From Planctomicrobium sp051465645 (GTDB lineage Bacteria; Planctomycetota; Planctomycetia; Planctomycetales; Planctomycetaceae), in NCBI RefSeq assembly GCF_051465645.1, contig NZ_CP195790.1, forward strand, positions 2,356,001-2,420,000: a stretch of 64,000 nucleotides of DNA, given 5' to 3'. Positions 24,343 to 34,056 of this stretch are shown here, piece after piece (within the stretch, counting starts at the first letter, position 1; each line of letters starts with the position of its first letter). Both the position numbers and the translations under genes were made by a program. The notes under the pieces were generated by a model, which worked only from the letters and a program-made list of their open reading frames with translations, searched no databases and had not been told where the DNA came from.

Positions 24343-24801
24343 CTTAATTCCTCGTGATTTCTTTGAACCGGGCTGAGAGAATTTCTGCAATGAAGTGGCG
24401 GTCAACGACGCTGGAGAGCAGAGTTTCATCCGATGAGACGATTGCTGCGAGGCCACGCCATGAACCCATCACTCCAAGGTTCCAGTGATTCTCCCAAGGT
24501 TATATGTCGGACTGCCGAGTGAGGCCAGTCTGCGCTGGGCAAGCTCGAAAACACCCATCATCGCAGTTCCTGCTTTCAAATGCGGTTTCGTCCTGCAGAG
24601 AGCCTTCTGTGACCGTGAGAAGGATTCGTCGAGCCTGAACGATGTCTCTGAGATGAGGAGAGTGTGATTCCGCGAGACATCAGAATCTCCTGACACTTCA
24701 GGAAGTTGCGTCTGAGATGATTTGAATTCATGACGTTGCTCGATACAGTGGCTGCGCAGTGATTCCCTTCTCGTTTGTACCGCTTGCACAAGGAGTTTGG
24801 C
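24343..24801. other. Intergenic region between divergent genes
   Basis: About 460 bases with no supported gene. It presumably holds divergent promoters; none was convincing. Confidence 0.4.
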
Positions 24802-25803
24802 ATGGGACGTCCCGTAACTCTGTTTACTGGTCAATGGGCCGATTTACCACTGGAAACCTTGTGTAAGAAAGCTAAAGAGTTCGGGTTCGACGGCTTGGAA
24901 CTTGCCTGTTGGGGCGATCACTTTGAAGTCGACAAAGCACTTTCAGACGACACCTATTGCGCACGTAAAAGAGATCTGCTCGAACGGCACGACCTGAAGC
25001 TGTTCTCCATCTCGAACCATCTCGTTGGGCAAGCTGTCTGCGACATCATCGATGAGCGGCACAAAACCATTCTTCCGGAATACATCTGGAAAGATGGCGA
25101 TCCTGCCGGAGTGAACGCTCGTGCTGCCGAAGAGATGAAAAACACTGCTCGCGCTGCTCAAAAGTTGGGTGTCAGCGTCGTCAACGGATTCACAGGGTCG
25201 AGTATCTGGCATCTGCTGTACGATTTCCCGCCGACTCCAAAATCATGGATCGACGGTGGCTTCCAGTTGTTCGCTGATCGCTGGAATCCGATTCTCGATG
25301 TGTTCCAGGACTGCGGAATTCGCTTCGCTCTGGAAGTTCACCCCACCGAAATCGCCTTCGATATCTATTCTGCAAGACGCGCGCTCGACGCAATCGGCAA
25401 TCGAGAAGAGTTCGGATTCAACTTTGACCCGAGCCATCTGATTTGGCAGGGTGTTGATCCAGTCGAGTTCATTCGTGAATTCCCTGACCGCATCTATCAT
25501 GTCCATATGAAGGACGCCGCCACAACACTCAACGGCCGCTCTGGAATTCTCTCCAGTCATCTGTCGTTTGGTGATCAACGTCGAGGCTGGGACTTCCGCA
25601 GCGTTGGTCGTGGAGGCGTTCGCTTTGAAGAAGTGATCCGCGCCTTGAATGCCGCTGGTTATCCATTCGATGCCCCACTCTCCATTGAATGGGAAGATTC
25701 CGGAATGGATCGCGAAATGGGAGCAGCCGAAGCCTGCGATTATGTTCGCAACATCGACTTCCGCCCCAGCACACGTGCATTCGATGCTGCATTTTCAGAA
25801 TAA
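24802..25803 (+). CDS. Sugar phosphate isomerase/epimerase, TIM-barrel
   Basis: 333 residues from the ATG at 24802, preceded by AAGGAG at 6-base spacing. Barrel features include FGFDGLELACWGDH, a metal-binding EVHPTEIAFD segment, GFNFDPSHLIWQG, YHVHMKDAA and a final SIEWEDSGMDRE, matching the AP endonuclease 2-type family. These proteins isomerise or epimerise sugars, inositols or related polyols with a divalent metal. The substrate is unknown and there is no obvious operon partner. Confidence 0.9.
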   Translation: MGRPVTLFTGQWADLPLETLCKKAKEFGFDGLELACWGDHFEVDKALSDDTYCARKRDLLERHDLKLFSISNHLVGQAVCDIIDERHKTILPEYIWKDGDPAGVNARAAEEMKNTARAAQKLGVSVVNGFTGSSIWHLLYDFPPTPKSWIDGGFQLFADRWNPILDVFQDCGIRFALEVHPTEIAFDIYSARRALDAIGNREEFGFNFDPSHLIWQGVDPVEFIREFPDRIYHVHMKDAATTLNGRSGILSSHLSFGDQRRGWDFRSVGRGGVRFEEVIRALNAAGYPFDAPLSIEWEDSGMDREMGAAEACDYVRNIDFRPSTRAFDAAFSE

Positions 25804-25850
25804 GGCGACGAGTCGTCGGCACGCCTGCCGATGAATGCTCATTCAATAAA

Positions 25851-25884
25851 CAGGGCCGGAACTTGAATTCAAGTTCCGGCCCTG
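25851..25884. terminator. Bidirectional terminator, 34-base perfect palindrome
   Basis: A perfect 34-base palindrome centred on GAATTC lies between convergent genes, flanked by AAA on the left and TTT on the right. Confidence 0.9.
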
Positions 25885-25933
25885 TTTCGATTTTCAAAGT
25901 GCATCAGCCAATCGTGTCATGCATCATTCGCGA

Positions 25934-26872
25934 TTACCAGACGACGGCAGGGAACTCTTCTCCATTCGAGATCACAGTCACTTCCGTGCCTGGTTCTGCA
26001 AACTTGGTGCGAATCACTCCTAACGCCACGGAGGTTGCAGGATCTTCTCCGATGGCCACTGAAGTCAAAGTCCCAACCGTTGCCCCATTGCCCTGAACTG
26101 TGGCCCCAGGTTGAATTCCAGTCGCCTTGACCTTTAGCCGTCGCAGTTCTTTATTGGTGTGCCCCATCGCATCAAGTCGGGCAATCGGCTCCTGCCCCAG
26201 GTAACAGCCTTTTGTGAAGCTGATCGCCTGAGCCGTTCGCGCCGCCTCCTGAGCAATGTTCTCTGGGCCAACGTCTTGACCAAGCTTTGGGAAAGTCGCT
26301 TCGATTCGAAGACGCTCAAACAAATCAGCCGCCCCGAACTGCAGTTGGTTCTGAGCTTCTGCTACCGCGTTTCCCAGTGCTTCCCCCAGCGCCTGACGCT
26401 CACCAGAGATGAGGACCGCAGGCCCCGGCACCATGTCCGTTGCTGCGACGAGGCATGGAGTATTTCCAATCGTTACTGACTGGCATTGCCCCAATTCAAC
26501 AGGAACAGCGTTTCCAACAAGACCTTGTAAAATCTCTCCGAGCCGTGGCCCCTGAACACAGAACAATCCGAGTTCTGAAGTGCGATCCGCAAACGTGACG
26601 TCTCCCCCCAGCAGATACTTGGTGAGATGACTCACAAGCTGGCTGGCTGCACCAGGGACGCTGATCAAATGCAATCCGCCGGCGTTTGCCAACACCTGAA
26701 TATGACCAAGGATGCGGCCTTTGATATCGCAGAGGAAGGCTTCGCAACGTCGTCCTTCGGTCAACCCTTTGATGTCATTCGTGCAAAAATTATGCAGGAA
26801 AGTTCTGGCTTCCCCACCTGTCATCTCGATCTGAGTCCATTCAGAGAGATCAAATACAAACGTCTGAGACAT
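25934..26872 (-). CDS. ygfZ: Folate-dependent YgfZ/GcvT-like protein
   Basis: 312 residues. It begins FDLSEWTQIEMTGGEARTFL, has NDIKGLTEGRRCEAFLCDIKGR, and carries the YgfZ signature KGCYLGQEPIARLDAMGH with the conserved Cys. The C-terminal beta domain (PGATVQGNGATVGTLTSV) fits. YgfZ binds tetrahydrofolate and supports some Fe-S enzymes such as MiaB. It stands alone and is convergent with the TIM-barrel gene. Confidence 0.92.
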   Translation of the reverse strand: MSQTFVFDLSEWTQIEMTGGEARTFLHNFCTNDIKGLTEGRRCEAFLCDIKGRILGHIQVLANAGGLHLISVPGAASQLVSHLTKYLLGGDVTFADRTSELGLFCVQGPRLGEILQGLVGNAVPVELGQCQSVTIGNTPCLVAATDMVPGPAVLISGERQALGEALGNAVAEAQNQLQFGAADLFERLRIEATFPKLGQDVGPENIAQEAARTAQAISFTKGCYLGQEPIARLDAMGHTNKELRRLKVKATGIQPGATVQGNGATVGTLTSVAIGEDPATSVALGVIRTKFAEPGTEVTVISNGEEFPAVVW

Positions 26873-26960
26873 AGCGAATTCTCTGAATTAGAACACTTCT
26901 CGAAATTACGCAGTGTTTCCAGGACTTCATTGCCGGATAAAATCAACGATAAAAATCAAA

Positions 26961-26989
26961 GAGCGGCCTCTCATTATCAGAGGCCGCTC
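26961..26989 (-). terminator. Intrinsic terminator after the GT39-like gene
   Basis: 11-bp perfect stem GAGCGGCCTCT/AGAGGCCGCTC, 7-base loop, followed on the minus strand by TTTGATTTTT. Confidence 0.88.
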
Positions 26990-27077
26990 TCGTGATTGTA
27001 ATCAATTTCTGGCAGGAATGTCCCCTGCACCGCAATGAACTCATTTCACCTGCAAACAAGACTCGAAGACGAAAGAC

Positions 27078-29879
27078 TTATTGCTCAGTCAGTCCCTCAG
27101 GAGCCTTGGAATTCGTGTTCAGATTCAGATTAGGTGCCGCTGGCTTGGGTTCATTCGACAGCGTTGGAAGAACGTCGGACGGCAGGTTGAATCCATTGAG
27201 AGAACTCGTTCCTGTCCCTTTTGCTGGTGTCGAAGTCGCTGGCATTGGAGTGCTCGGCAAGCTTGGGTAACCTGCTGGAAATCCAAGATCCATTGCCCCT
27301 TTTGGGGTCAGATTGGAATTCGTCTTACTGCTGGAATTCAAGTTCGAATTTGGATTCGAGTTCTGGAAATTGAGGTTCCCTCCCAATGGCAACGCTCCAG
27401 TTGCACCGACGCTCGCAGGGAGGCTCAGCTGTGAATTTCCTGACAAGTTTCCTGATGAAGTGGAATTCCCCATCGCCGGAAGCTGATTTCCAGTCGAATA
27501 GGTCCCTGTCGACGATTTCCCATTCGATGCAGAACCAGTCGACAGCGAATTCGAAAGGTCCCAGAGTGAGGATGTTCCGCTCTTGGGCGGAGTCGCAGGT
27601 GACTTCAATGATGATGACGACGAGTTTGTCGCAGGCATCGACAGATCTGGCAGAACCTCGTCTGATGCGGGTGACGATGTCGGAGCCGGTTTCGAATTTA
27701 AATTGTAATTCAGAAACGGATCAGCGTTCCCTGAAGGCGTTCCTTTGGGTGTCGAGCTGTTCGCTGGAACGCTCAGATTCGATGATGGGAAATTGGCTCC
27801 GTTGCCGGAAGGATTTGTCGAGTTTGACATGTTTCCACCAGCAGGAAGCTGACCTTGAATTGGCCGCGCAAACAGATCGTTCGTCGGAACCGCTGGGGTC
27901 GCTGAGTTCAAAGAACTCCCAGAAGTATTCCCTGACGGTGCCCCGGAAAATCCACTGAATCCTTGCAAGGCTGGCCCACTTGTTCCGCCAGTGGAAGCAG
28001 GTGAGAAAGTTTTGTTGGCTGCTGGCTGCGGAAACTGCTCAGCAGAACTGTTGCTCGGAAATCCTGAGAATCCCTGCAACGCAGGAGCGGGGTTTGTCGG
28101 AGTCGCCGCTGGAGTTGTCGTTCCCAGTTGAGTCGGGAAGGTCTGTTTCGACGAATCCAGTGTCGGGAACTGATAGGTCGCCGGCACAGAATTGGCATTC
28201 GAGTTGAGCCCTGTCCCTTGCAAGGACGTTGCAGGCACAATCCCGGCCTTCGGATAGCTCGGCGGCAATGTCGACTGATTCACACCGTTGTAGTTTGCGT
28301 ACGGAGTCGAAACAGGTTTGGTCACCTGAGCAAGTGCAGGGTGAACAACTGCCATGCCAACCTTCAGCTCGGGAAGATCCGCCAACCCTCCCCATTTCAT
28401 TTGAACGGGATCCAGCAGACTGACCCGACCGAATCGCTGAGCCAGTTCCTGATAGGAATGCGGCGATTCCAAACTCATGTCCCAGAGCATGACTCCGCCA
28501 TGCTGACTGAATGCAAAATCATTTAAACCGGCTTTAGGACTGCCAGACACGTCTTCGTAGACCGCAATCTTTCCTGAACTACGAGAATTCCAGACGGCAT
28601 TGCGTACCAGTTGCGGTGGCCCGGCAATCACAGGGACAGGACCGGAATACCCGCTGCTCTTCCAGGCACTTTCAACTTGTCTGGCAAGTTCTTTGCCTGG
28701 GAAATGCGTGTTGAAAGCCTGTCGACTCAGTTGAGGCAGCATCAGGTTGATCGCAATCAAAGCGGCAGCGAACACCCCGACAGCGGTTCCGATTCGAATC
28801 AGTGACCGACGCCAGGCAAGACGCGTTTCACTGAGATGTCCCCAGAGCAGCAGAGCGAGTCCCAGGTAAGTCCAGTTCGTCACACCGGCAAAGATGATCG
28901 ACGAAGGACCAGCGAACAACGACAGCCCAAAGATGATCACGGGAGGGAGACAGGTCATCCACAACAAATACTGCCGAGCGAAATCACGAGGTTCATCCTG
29001 TGAAGTCGCCGGTTCTTCAAAACTGAACCAGGCCACCAATGGAGTCAACAGAACCAGAACGGGAATCAGACACAGTAACTGCGTTCCAAGGTATGCCAGC
29101 GGTTGCTCAAGGTGATGGACAACGTTGGTTGCAGTCGCCAGTTTGTTTTGAATCGTTGAGAAATCGTTTTGCCCCAGCCACAGAAAATGCGGCATCATTG
29201 CAGCGAACATGATCAGACCAGCCAGAAATGGCCACGAGGAATCCCAGCATCGTCGCGCACGATCATCCCACAGCGTGAACATGAACATCGTGGCCAGCAG
29301 CAGCAAGGTTGCATAGCTTGTGAGAAACCCACAGGCCATCAGCAACCCGGTTGCCGCCCAGTACCGGCGACGTTCTTCTGTCAGTGCTTCATGAAAAGTC
29401 AGAATACTCAGCGACCAGAATGCACTGGCGAGGTGTGTACTGGAAAATTCAGATGCGGCAATCGTGCAGGAATACCCCCCAAGCAACACAATGGCTGCAC
29501 ACAGGGCAGTCCAAGGATGCAGGAACTTTCTCGCAAGAACCCAGGCAGACCAGACACTGATGACGCCGCAGATCTGAGCCATCAGATAGAGTGGCCAAAT
29601 CCGAGGCGCTGCAATACTTCCGGCGATGGAAGCAACCCAGACCCCCATTGGTGGCTGAGAAGGATATCCCCAGGCGAGCTGCCGTCCGGATGACAGCAGG
29701 TCGAGAGTTTCTGCTGGGACATTCGGCTGCGTCTTCGATGCCAGCAGCGTCCAGAAGATGATATGCACGAGCACCACCGCCCAGAAAAATCCGAGAGTCG
29801 GATCAAGGCGATTCTGTTTTAGCATCGCGGCAATTGGCGATTTCGCTCGCAGGCGAATCTGGGCTCCGTCCCAACTCAT
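27078..29879 (-). CDS. GT39/ArnT-like glycosyltransferase with long low-complexity C-terminus
   Basis: 933 residues. The N-terminal half (about residues 30-410) has ten or more membrane helices and a loop after helix 1 with AETLDLLSSGRQLAWGYPSQ then PPMG, a pattern of the GT39 (PMT/ArnT) superfamily. The globular part (about 430-520) may be periplasmic. The last 400 residues are Ser/Asn/Pro/Gly-rich, with repeats such as PALQGFSGF, unlike the usual family length of 500-600. An AGGTAGAAG precedes the ATG. It probably moves a sugar from a polyprenyl carrier to a lipid or protein. Confidence 0.78.
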   Translation of the reverse strand: MSWDGAQIRLRAKSPIAAMLKQNRLDPTLGFFWAVVLVHIIFWTLLASKTQPNVPAETLDLLSSGRQLAWGYPSQPPMGVWVASIAGSIAAPRIWPLYLMAQICGVISVWSAWVLARKFLHPWTALCAAIVLLGGYSCTIAASEFSSTHLASAFWSLSILTFHEALTEERRRYWAATGLLMACGFLTSYATLLLLATMFMFTLWDDRARRCWDSSWPFLAGLIMFAAMMPHFLWLGQNDFSTIQNKLATATNVVHHLEQPLAYLGTQLLCLIPVLVLLTPLVAWFSFEEPATSQDEPRDFARQYLLWMTCLPPVIIFGLSLFAGPSSIIFAGVTNWTYLGLALLLWGHLSETRLAWRRSLIRIGTAVGVFAAALIAINLMLPQLSRQAFNTHFPGKELARQVESAWKSSGYSGPVPVIAGPPQLVRNAVWNSRSSGKIAVYEDVSGSPKAGLNDFAFSQHGGVMLWDMSLESPHSYQELAQRFGRVSLLDPVQMKWGGLADLPELKVGMAVVHPALAQVTKPVSTPYANYNGVNQSTLPPSYPKAGIVPATSLQGTGLNSNANSVPATYQFPTLDSSKQTFPTQLGTTTPAATPTNPAPALQGFSGFPSNSSAEQFPQPAANKTFSPASTGGTSGPALQGFSGFSGAPSGNTSGSSLNSATPAVPTNDLFARPIQGQLPAGGNMSNSTNPSGNGANFPSSNLSVPANSSTPKGTPSGNADPFLNYNLNSKPAPTSSPASDEVLPDLSMPATNSSSSSLKSPATPPKSGTSSLWDLSNSLSTGSASNGKSSTGTYSTGNQLPAMGNSTSSGNLSGNSQLSLPASVGATGALPLGGNLNFQNSNPNSNLNSSSKTNSNLTPKGAMDLGFPAGYPSLPSTPMPATSTPAKGTGTSSLNGFNLPSDVLPTLSNEPKPAAPNLNLNTNSKAPEGLTEQ

Positions 29880-29963
29880 CTTCTACCTCTCCATACCGAT
29901 CAGGGACCGGCTTCAGGCTCCACCCTCATGGTGGGCAAATCACAAATCTGCTCGCTCTGCCGT

Positions 29964-29998
29964 GTGTCACTGTCCGACACTGTGTCACTGCCCGACAC
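29964..29998. repeat. Two 18-base tandem repeats with inner dyads
   Basis: GTGTCACTGTCCGACAC is followed by GTGTCACTGCCCGACAC with an 18-base period. Each unit pairs GTGTC with GACAC. It lies 85 bases upstream of the GT39-like gene. Confidence 0.55.
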
Positions 29999-30040
29999 AT
30001 TCACTTCAATAACCGAATTCAATACTGAAACACGATTGCT

Positions 30041-31177
30041 TCAGGCTGCCTTGTTCTCATAAAGAACCATCTCTTCATACAGTTCCATCGTCTTCTGCAA
30101 CATCAGTTGCTTCTGATACGGATGGTCGTGGTTCAGAGTTGCTCCTGAAGTCAGGATGCTTTTCACTTTTTCAACGGCAACATCAATATCCCCAACAGGG
30201 ACCAGTCCTTCCGGGAAAATGTGACGCAAGAGTTCCGAAGTCCCTCCGCTGTCCCATCCCACAACTGGAGTGCCAATATTCAACGCTTCGCAAGTTGCTC
30301 TCCCGAAGGCTTCCGGGGGCTGTCCACTCAAGGACATCGAGACATTGCAAACGGCATAGATTTCCCGAACATCCGATCGATGCCCGGTAAAGATCACATG
30401 CTCTGTGAGTCCTTTTTCTTTTACGGCTGTCCGTAATTCCGCCGCATACTTCCGACGGTTTGGATCTTCTTCCCCGACGATCAACGCCCTCACTTCAGGC
30501 ACTGATTTGCGGAGTCGGTCCACCACTTCCAGAAATTCGTGATGACCTTTATATCTGGTCAGTCGACCGACCAGACAAACCACAGGACGGCCAGCAAGTT
30601 GAGGATACTGCTGATACCAGGCCTTCAGCCAGTTGCTGTCCGGTTGAAATCCACGCGGAAACTCGACTGGATCGATTCCCTCAGGGATCAAACGAATTTT
30701 TGACTGATCCAGTCGCGGATATTGGGTTCGCAGATAGCCATCGACTGCTTCCGAGATCGAGATGACCCGTTCTCCACTGGTCATAATCTCGCTGTATCGA
30801 TTGACGCTGTAGATTCCATGTGCAGTTGTCAGAAATCGAGGCCGATTGTTCGCAGGCATTCCACGCCACGCGAGCCAGGCAATCCACGCAGGCACTCGGG
30901 ATCGGGCATGAATGATATCAACGTGTTGCTGCGAAAGAAGACGACGTAACGGCCAGACCCATTTCAGCGAACTCAGCGATTTCTTGCCAATTTGCCAGGA
31001 AACATGCTCGCCACCTGCGGCTTCCAGCTTAGGAACCAGTCGACCACCTGCTGAGATCACGATCGAGCGATGGCCATTTCGAACCAGCTCCTCATTGATC
31101 TCGAGCGCGCAGCGTTCAACGCCTCCCGACTCCATGGACGGAAGCATTTGCAACACGGTGAGTCGTCGTTGAGCCAT
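30041..31177 (-). CDS. Glycosyltransferase family 4 (GT-B fold)
   Basis: 378 residues. It begins RLTVLQMLPSMESGGVERCA, the acceptor-binding Gly-rich loop. The nucleotide-sugar half has VVCLVGRLTRYKGHHEFLEVV, VIFTGHRSD and SLSGQPPEAFGRATCEALNIG with the E-x7-E motif. It transfers a sugar from an NDP-sugar in the cytoplasm, probably for a surface polysaccharide or glycolipid. It shares strand with the GT39-like gene after a 160-base gap that contains the tandem repeat. Confidence 0.92.
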   Translation of the reverse strand: MAQRRLTVLQMLPSMESGGVERCALEINEELVRNGHRSIVISAGGRLVPKLEAAGGEHVSWQIGKKSLSSLKWVWPLRRLLSQQHVDIIHARSRVPAWIAWLAWRGMPANNRPRFLTTAHGIYSVNRYSEIMTSGERVISISEAVDGYLRTQYPRLDQSKIRLIPEGIDPVEFPRGFQPDSNWLKAWYQQYPQLAGRPVVCLVGRLTRYKGHHEFLEVVDRLRKSVPEVRALIVGEEDPNRRKYAAELRTAVKEKGLTEHVIFTGHRSDVREIYAVCNVSMSLSGQPPEAFGRATCEALNIGTPVVGWDSGGTSELLRHIFPEGLVPVGDIDVAVEKVKSILTSGATLNHDHPYQKQLMLQKTMELYEEMVLYENKAA

Positions 31178-31579
31178 ATAAATCAGTGGGCGAGAGCTCT
31201 GTTAGTGTCTGAGGTGACCTCGCATTTGGCTGCCATTTGCACCCCAATTCGCCAAATCTTCGTCGGGAACGTAACGAAAGAAGACAAAAGAGGTCAATAC
31301 GGGTGTTTTTCCCTCAAGTTTGCAAAATTTTCTGCTGCAAGAATCCAAACCGCTTTGCAGTTTGACCGCGACCAGCCAAAGCCTGAAATTCGCCCGGATT
31401 CAGGTGAGGAACTTGAATCTCAACAGGAGAACATGGCACACTGAAGAAAATGGGCATGCTTAAGATGGACTCACTGCTCCTGTTCGCGAACGAGAGCACA
31501 TGACAGAGACTCCGTTCCGGTCCCACTGACGGAACAAGGACGGAACTTCGCTATTGAATAGAGATGATGGGCCACATCC
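31178..31579. other. Intergenic region between divergent genes
   Basis: About 400 bases with no supported gene. Confidence 0.4.
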
Positions 31580-32590
31580 ATGAAACAAGTGAAACTTGAA
31601 CGGTCAACGTCTCTGATGATGATTCTGGCGTTTCTGTTTTCACTTGGACTCGTCGCCGCAGGCACATTCACCAGTAGCAACCATCTACAGATTCTGGCGA
31701 TTCTTCCTGGTCTGTTTGCCGTCTACTTCTATCTAACGCGTCCCAAAGATCAGGAATTCGTTTTCGCAGAAAGCACAGTGGAAGACCAGTTCGGGAACCA
31801 CCTCTTCGAGTACAGAGAGGTCTTCGGACTGGCCATCAATGAAATTGCTCCTTCGGTCAACTCGCCCAATATCCGGGGAGGACTGCTGCAAATTTTCCTT
31901 CCACATCGAGTCTTGGAATTTCCCGCACTGACCACACGAACATCCAAAACCGTCTATCAGAATCTTTTAGAAAAGATTCCGACATCAGGTTCGCGGTCGG
32001 TTTGCACTGTCCTGCAACCTCGATTGACCAGTCAGCTCACGGCATATGACGACAATAGTGTGTTCAGCTTTGTCTCACGAAACTGGAAGTCGAACTTCAG
32101 AATCGCGATTGGCCCTGTTCTTTACGTCATTTTACTGACCGGAATCATCTGGGTCATTATTTCGATCCTGGCAGGACAGGGATACGTCGCTTGGGCGTTC
32201 ATCGGAGGAATTGCGATTTGCATGTCGCTCATCATTCGCGTTTGCATCTTCCTGACGCAGTTGTCTTCCAATTCCAATTTCTCAAAATTGAAGAACTCTG
32301 CACTGGTGATCAGCCCTGATGGGATTGCCATGCATCAAGGCGAACTCACTGGATATCTGAAATGGTCAGAAATCCAGGGGATCGAAGATTCGAAACGGCG
32401 TAACCTCGGGCGGTTCCGGGGGCCAAACGCCAGTCGCGTGATTGCAATCAAAATTGCAGGGGCAGAGATCCCGATCTTCGACATCTATGATCGACCGCTT
32501 GCCAAAATTCATCAATGCCTGACGACGTACTGGACGCCACCGGTCAAGCATTCAAAAGCGATCAAATCACAAAGTCCGCTTAAAGATTAA
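31580..32590 (+). CDS. Membrane protein of unknown function
   Basis: 336 residues. Two helices near the N-terminus (SLMMILAFLFSLGLVAAGTF and LQILAILPGLFAVYFYL) and two in the middle (IGPVLYVILLTGIIWVIISI and AFIGGIAICMSLIIRVCIF) flank soluble beta-rich parts. The C-terminal part (LVISPDGIAMHQGELTGYLK then WSEI) looks like a PH-like beta domain. The family is not recognised. Confidence 0.6.
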   Translation: MKQVKLERSTSLMMILAFLFSLGLVAAGTFTSSNHLQILAILPGLFAVYFYLTRPKDQEFVFAESTVEDQFGNHLFEYREVFGLAINEIAPSVNSPNIRGGLLQIFLPHRVLEFPALTTRTSKTVYQNLLEKIPTSGSRSVCTVLQPRLTSQLTAYDDNSVFSFVSRNWKSNFRIAIGPVLYVILLTGIIWVIISILAGQGYVAWAFIGGIAICMSLIIRVCIFLTQLSSNSNFSKLKNSALVISPDGIAMHQGELTGYLKWSEIQGIEDSKRRNLGRFRGPNASRVIAIKIAGAEIPIFDIYDRPLAKIHQCLTTYWTPPVKHSKAIKSQSPLKD

Positions 32591-32708
32591 TCCGGGATCC
32601 ACAGTGACGACAGATCTCGAAATGAATCAGTGACCACGGCCGCATCGCAGCCAGACTTCAGTTGGATTCAACACCGCTGCATGACCAGCTGCGGTGAAGA
32701 ATTCGCCT

Positions 32709-33005
32709 TCAGATCGTGCGAATTGTATCTCGATTGATGTTCATTGATCGATTTGCCGCAGAGGTTGATGGACGAGTGTGAATAAATCGCAACCCGCAAT
32801 GCCCGCATTCCAATTCCGCTCCAAGTCGCTCAGCCTGCAGCATGACGGCCTGAGTCAATCGATTTCCACACAACCCTTTGACGTATCCGATCGGTGTTCG
32901 ACAGGCAGGGCAAGCCAACGGCAAGTTCACTGCGGACCGGTTGAATGAAGAGATTGTGGCTGGAGTGGCTTCGACTGCAAATGCGTTCTGGAGATCGATC
33001 GACAT
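32709..33005 (-). CDS. Small zinc-ribbon-like protein
   Basis: 98 residues. Two cysteine pairs, CPAC and CGHC, 34 residues apart, could bind one zinc. The rest is polar. No ribosome site was seen, and the frame overlaps no better candidate. Function unknown. Confidence 0.45.
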   Translation of the reverse strand: MSIDLQNAFAVEATPATISSFNRSAVNLPLACPACRTPIGYVKGLCGNRLTQAVMLQAERLGAELECGHCGLRFIHTRPSTSAANRSMNINRDTIRTI

Positions 33006-33487
33006 TGGGTGGCCCGCTATCAGGGTGAGAGACTGAGTTTGTTGATGAGCGTCTTATCGCGATATCAGTGACAGCTAGATGGCACACCTGTTTTGCGGAG
33101 CCGAAAGTTTCACGCAACTTCTGGTAAAATCTGCACACAATCCAGCCTGAAGCGATCAGCTCGACGCAAAACCCAGTTCCCAGCAGCTTTCGCCCGCCCC
33201 CAAATGCAGCGAGGACGCTCCCTGATTCCTCTTTCCCTGCGAATGCCTTATGATCTTGGGGACTGATCAGGGGCCGATGGCATGGCCGTAACACCATGAA
33301 TCAACAAACACAGCATACGTATCACTCAGTTTTACGTTTTCACTCCGTATGCCCATTCATGCATCGCGGAATGATTGCTTGCGGCTCAATTTCACAACAT
33401 CCAGTCACCGCAATGAAAGCTGACACTGACAACAGTGCGGATGCGGCGGGCGACACTACATCACTGTTAATAAGAGTCAGGTGACTG
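33006..33487. other. Intergenic region between divergent genes
   Basis: About 480 bases with no supported gene. Confidence 0.4.
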
Positions 33488-33871
33488 ATGGCTGGCGCCA
33501 AGAATGTTTTGGGAAAACCACTCATCCCCTGTTCATTTTCCCCAATGACCGGCTGGTTCCGAAATGGGTGTTGCGATACCGGACCAGGCGATTTCGGAGT
33601 CCACACCGTCTGCGTGCAGGTGACAGACGAATTTCTGGCGTTTTCAAAACGTGCAGGGAACGATCTTTCCACCCCCATGCCAGAATACGACTTCCCAGGA
33701 CTGAAACACGGCGACCGATGGTGCCTTTGTGCTGGACGATGGAAGGAAGCCTATGACGCTGGCGTCGCTCCTTCTGTCATTCTCTCCGCAACGCACATGT
33801 CGACTCTGGAGTTTGCCTCGTTGGAGGAAATGAAAGAGCACGCCATCGACGCATTCGAGATCGACGATTAA
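33488..33871 (+). CDS. DUF2237 family protein
   Basis: 127 residues. VLGKPLIPCSFSPMTGWFRN, then GCCDTGPGDFGVHTVC and LKHGDRWCLCAGRWKEA match the Cys-rich pattern of DUF2237 proteins. It is cytoplasmic and small, and its function is unknown. ATG 33488 is taken as the start. Confidence 0.88.
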   Translation: MAGAKNVLGKPLIPCSFSPMTGWFRNGCCDTGPGDFGVHTVCVQVTDEFLAFSKRAGNDLSTPMPEYDFPGLKHGDRWCLCAGRWKEAYDAGVAPSVILSATHMSTLEFASLEEMKEHAIDAFEIDD

Positions 33872-33991
33872 ATTTTTCTCACGTTTTAGGCGTCCGGCGT
33901 TCGTTTCTCGCGAAATGTCTTTGCTTGACGAAAGAGCTGACAGCAGGCTTGGCACGCCAGTCGTTCTGACTGTCGCACTCTAAAAAGAACG

Positions 33992-34026
33992 AAGGCCACG
34001 CAGTGATTCATACACTGCGTGGCCTT
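33992..34026. terminator. Bidirectional terminator between convergent genes
   Basis: 14-bp perfect stem (33992-34005 with 34013-34026), 7-base loop. T-rich sequence follows on both strands. Confidence 0.88.
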
Positions 34027-34056
34027 TCGATTTATTCGCTCTGCACAGCAACCGCA

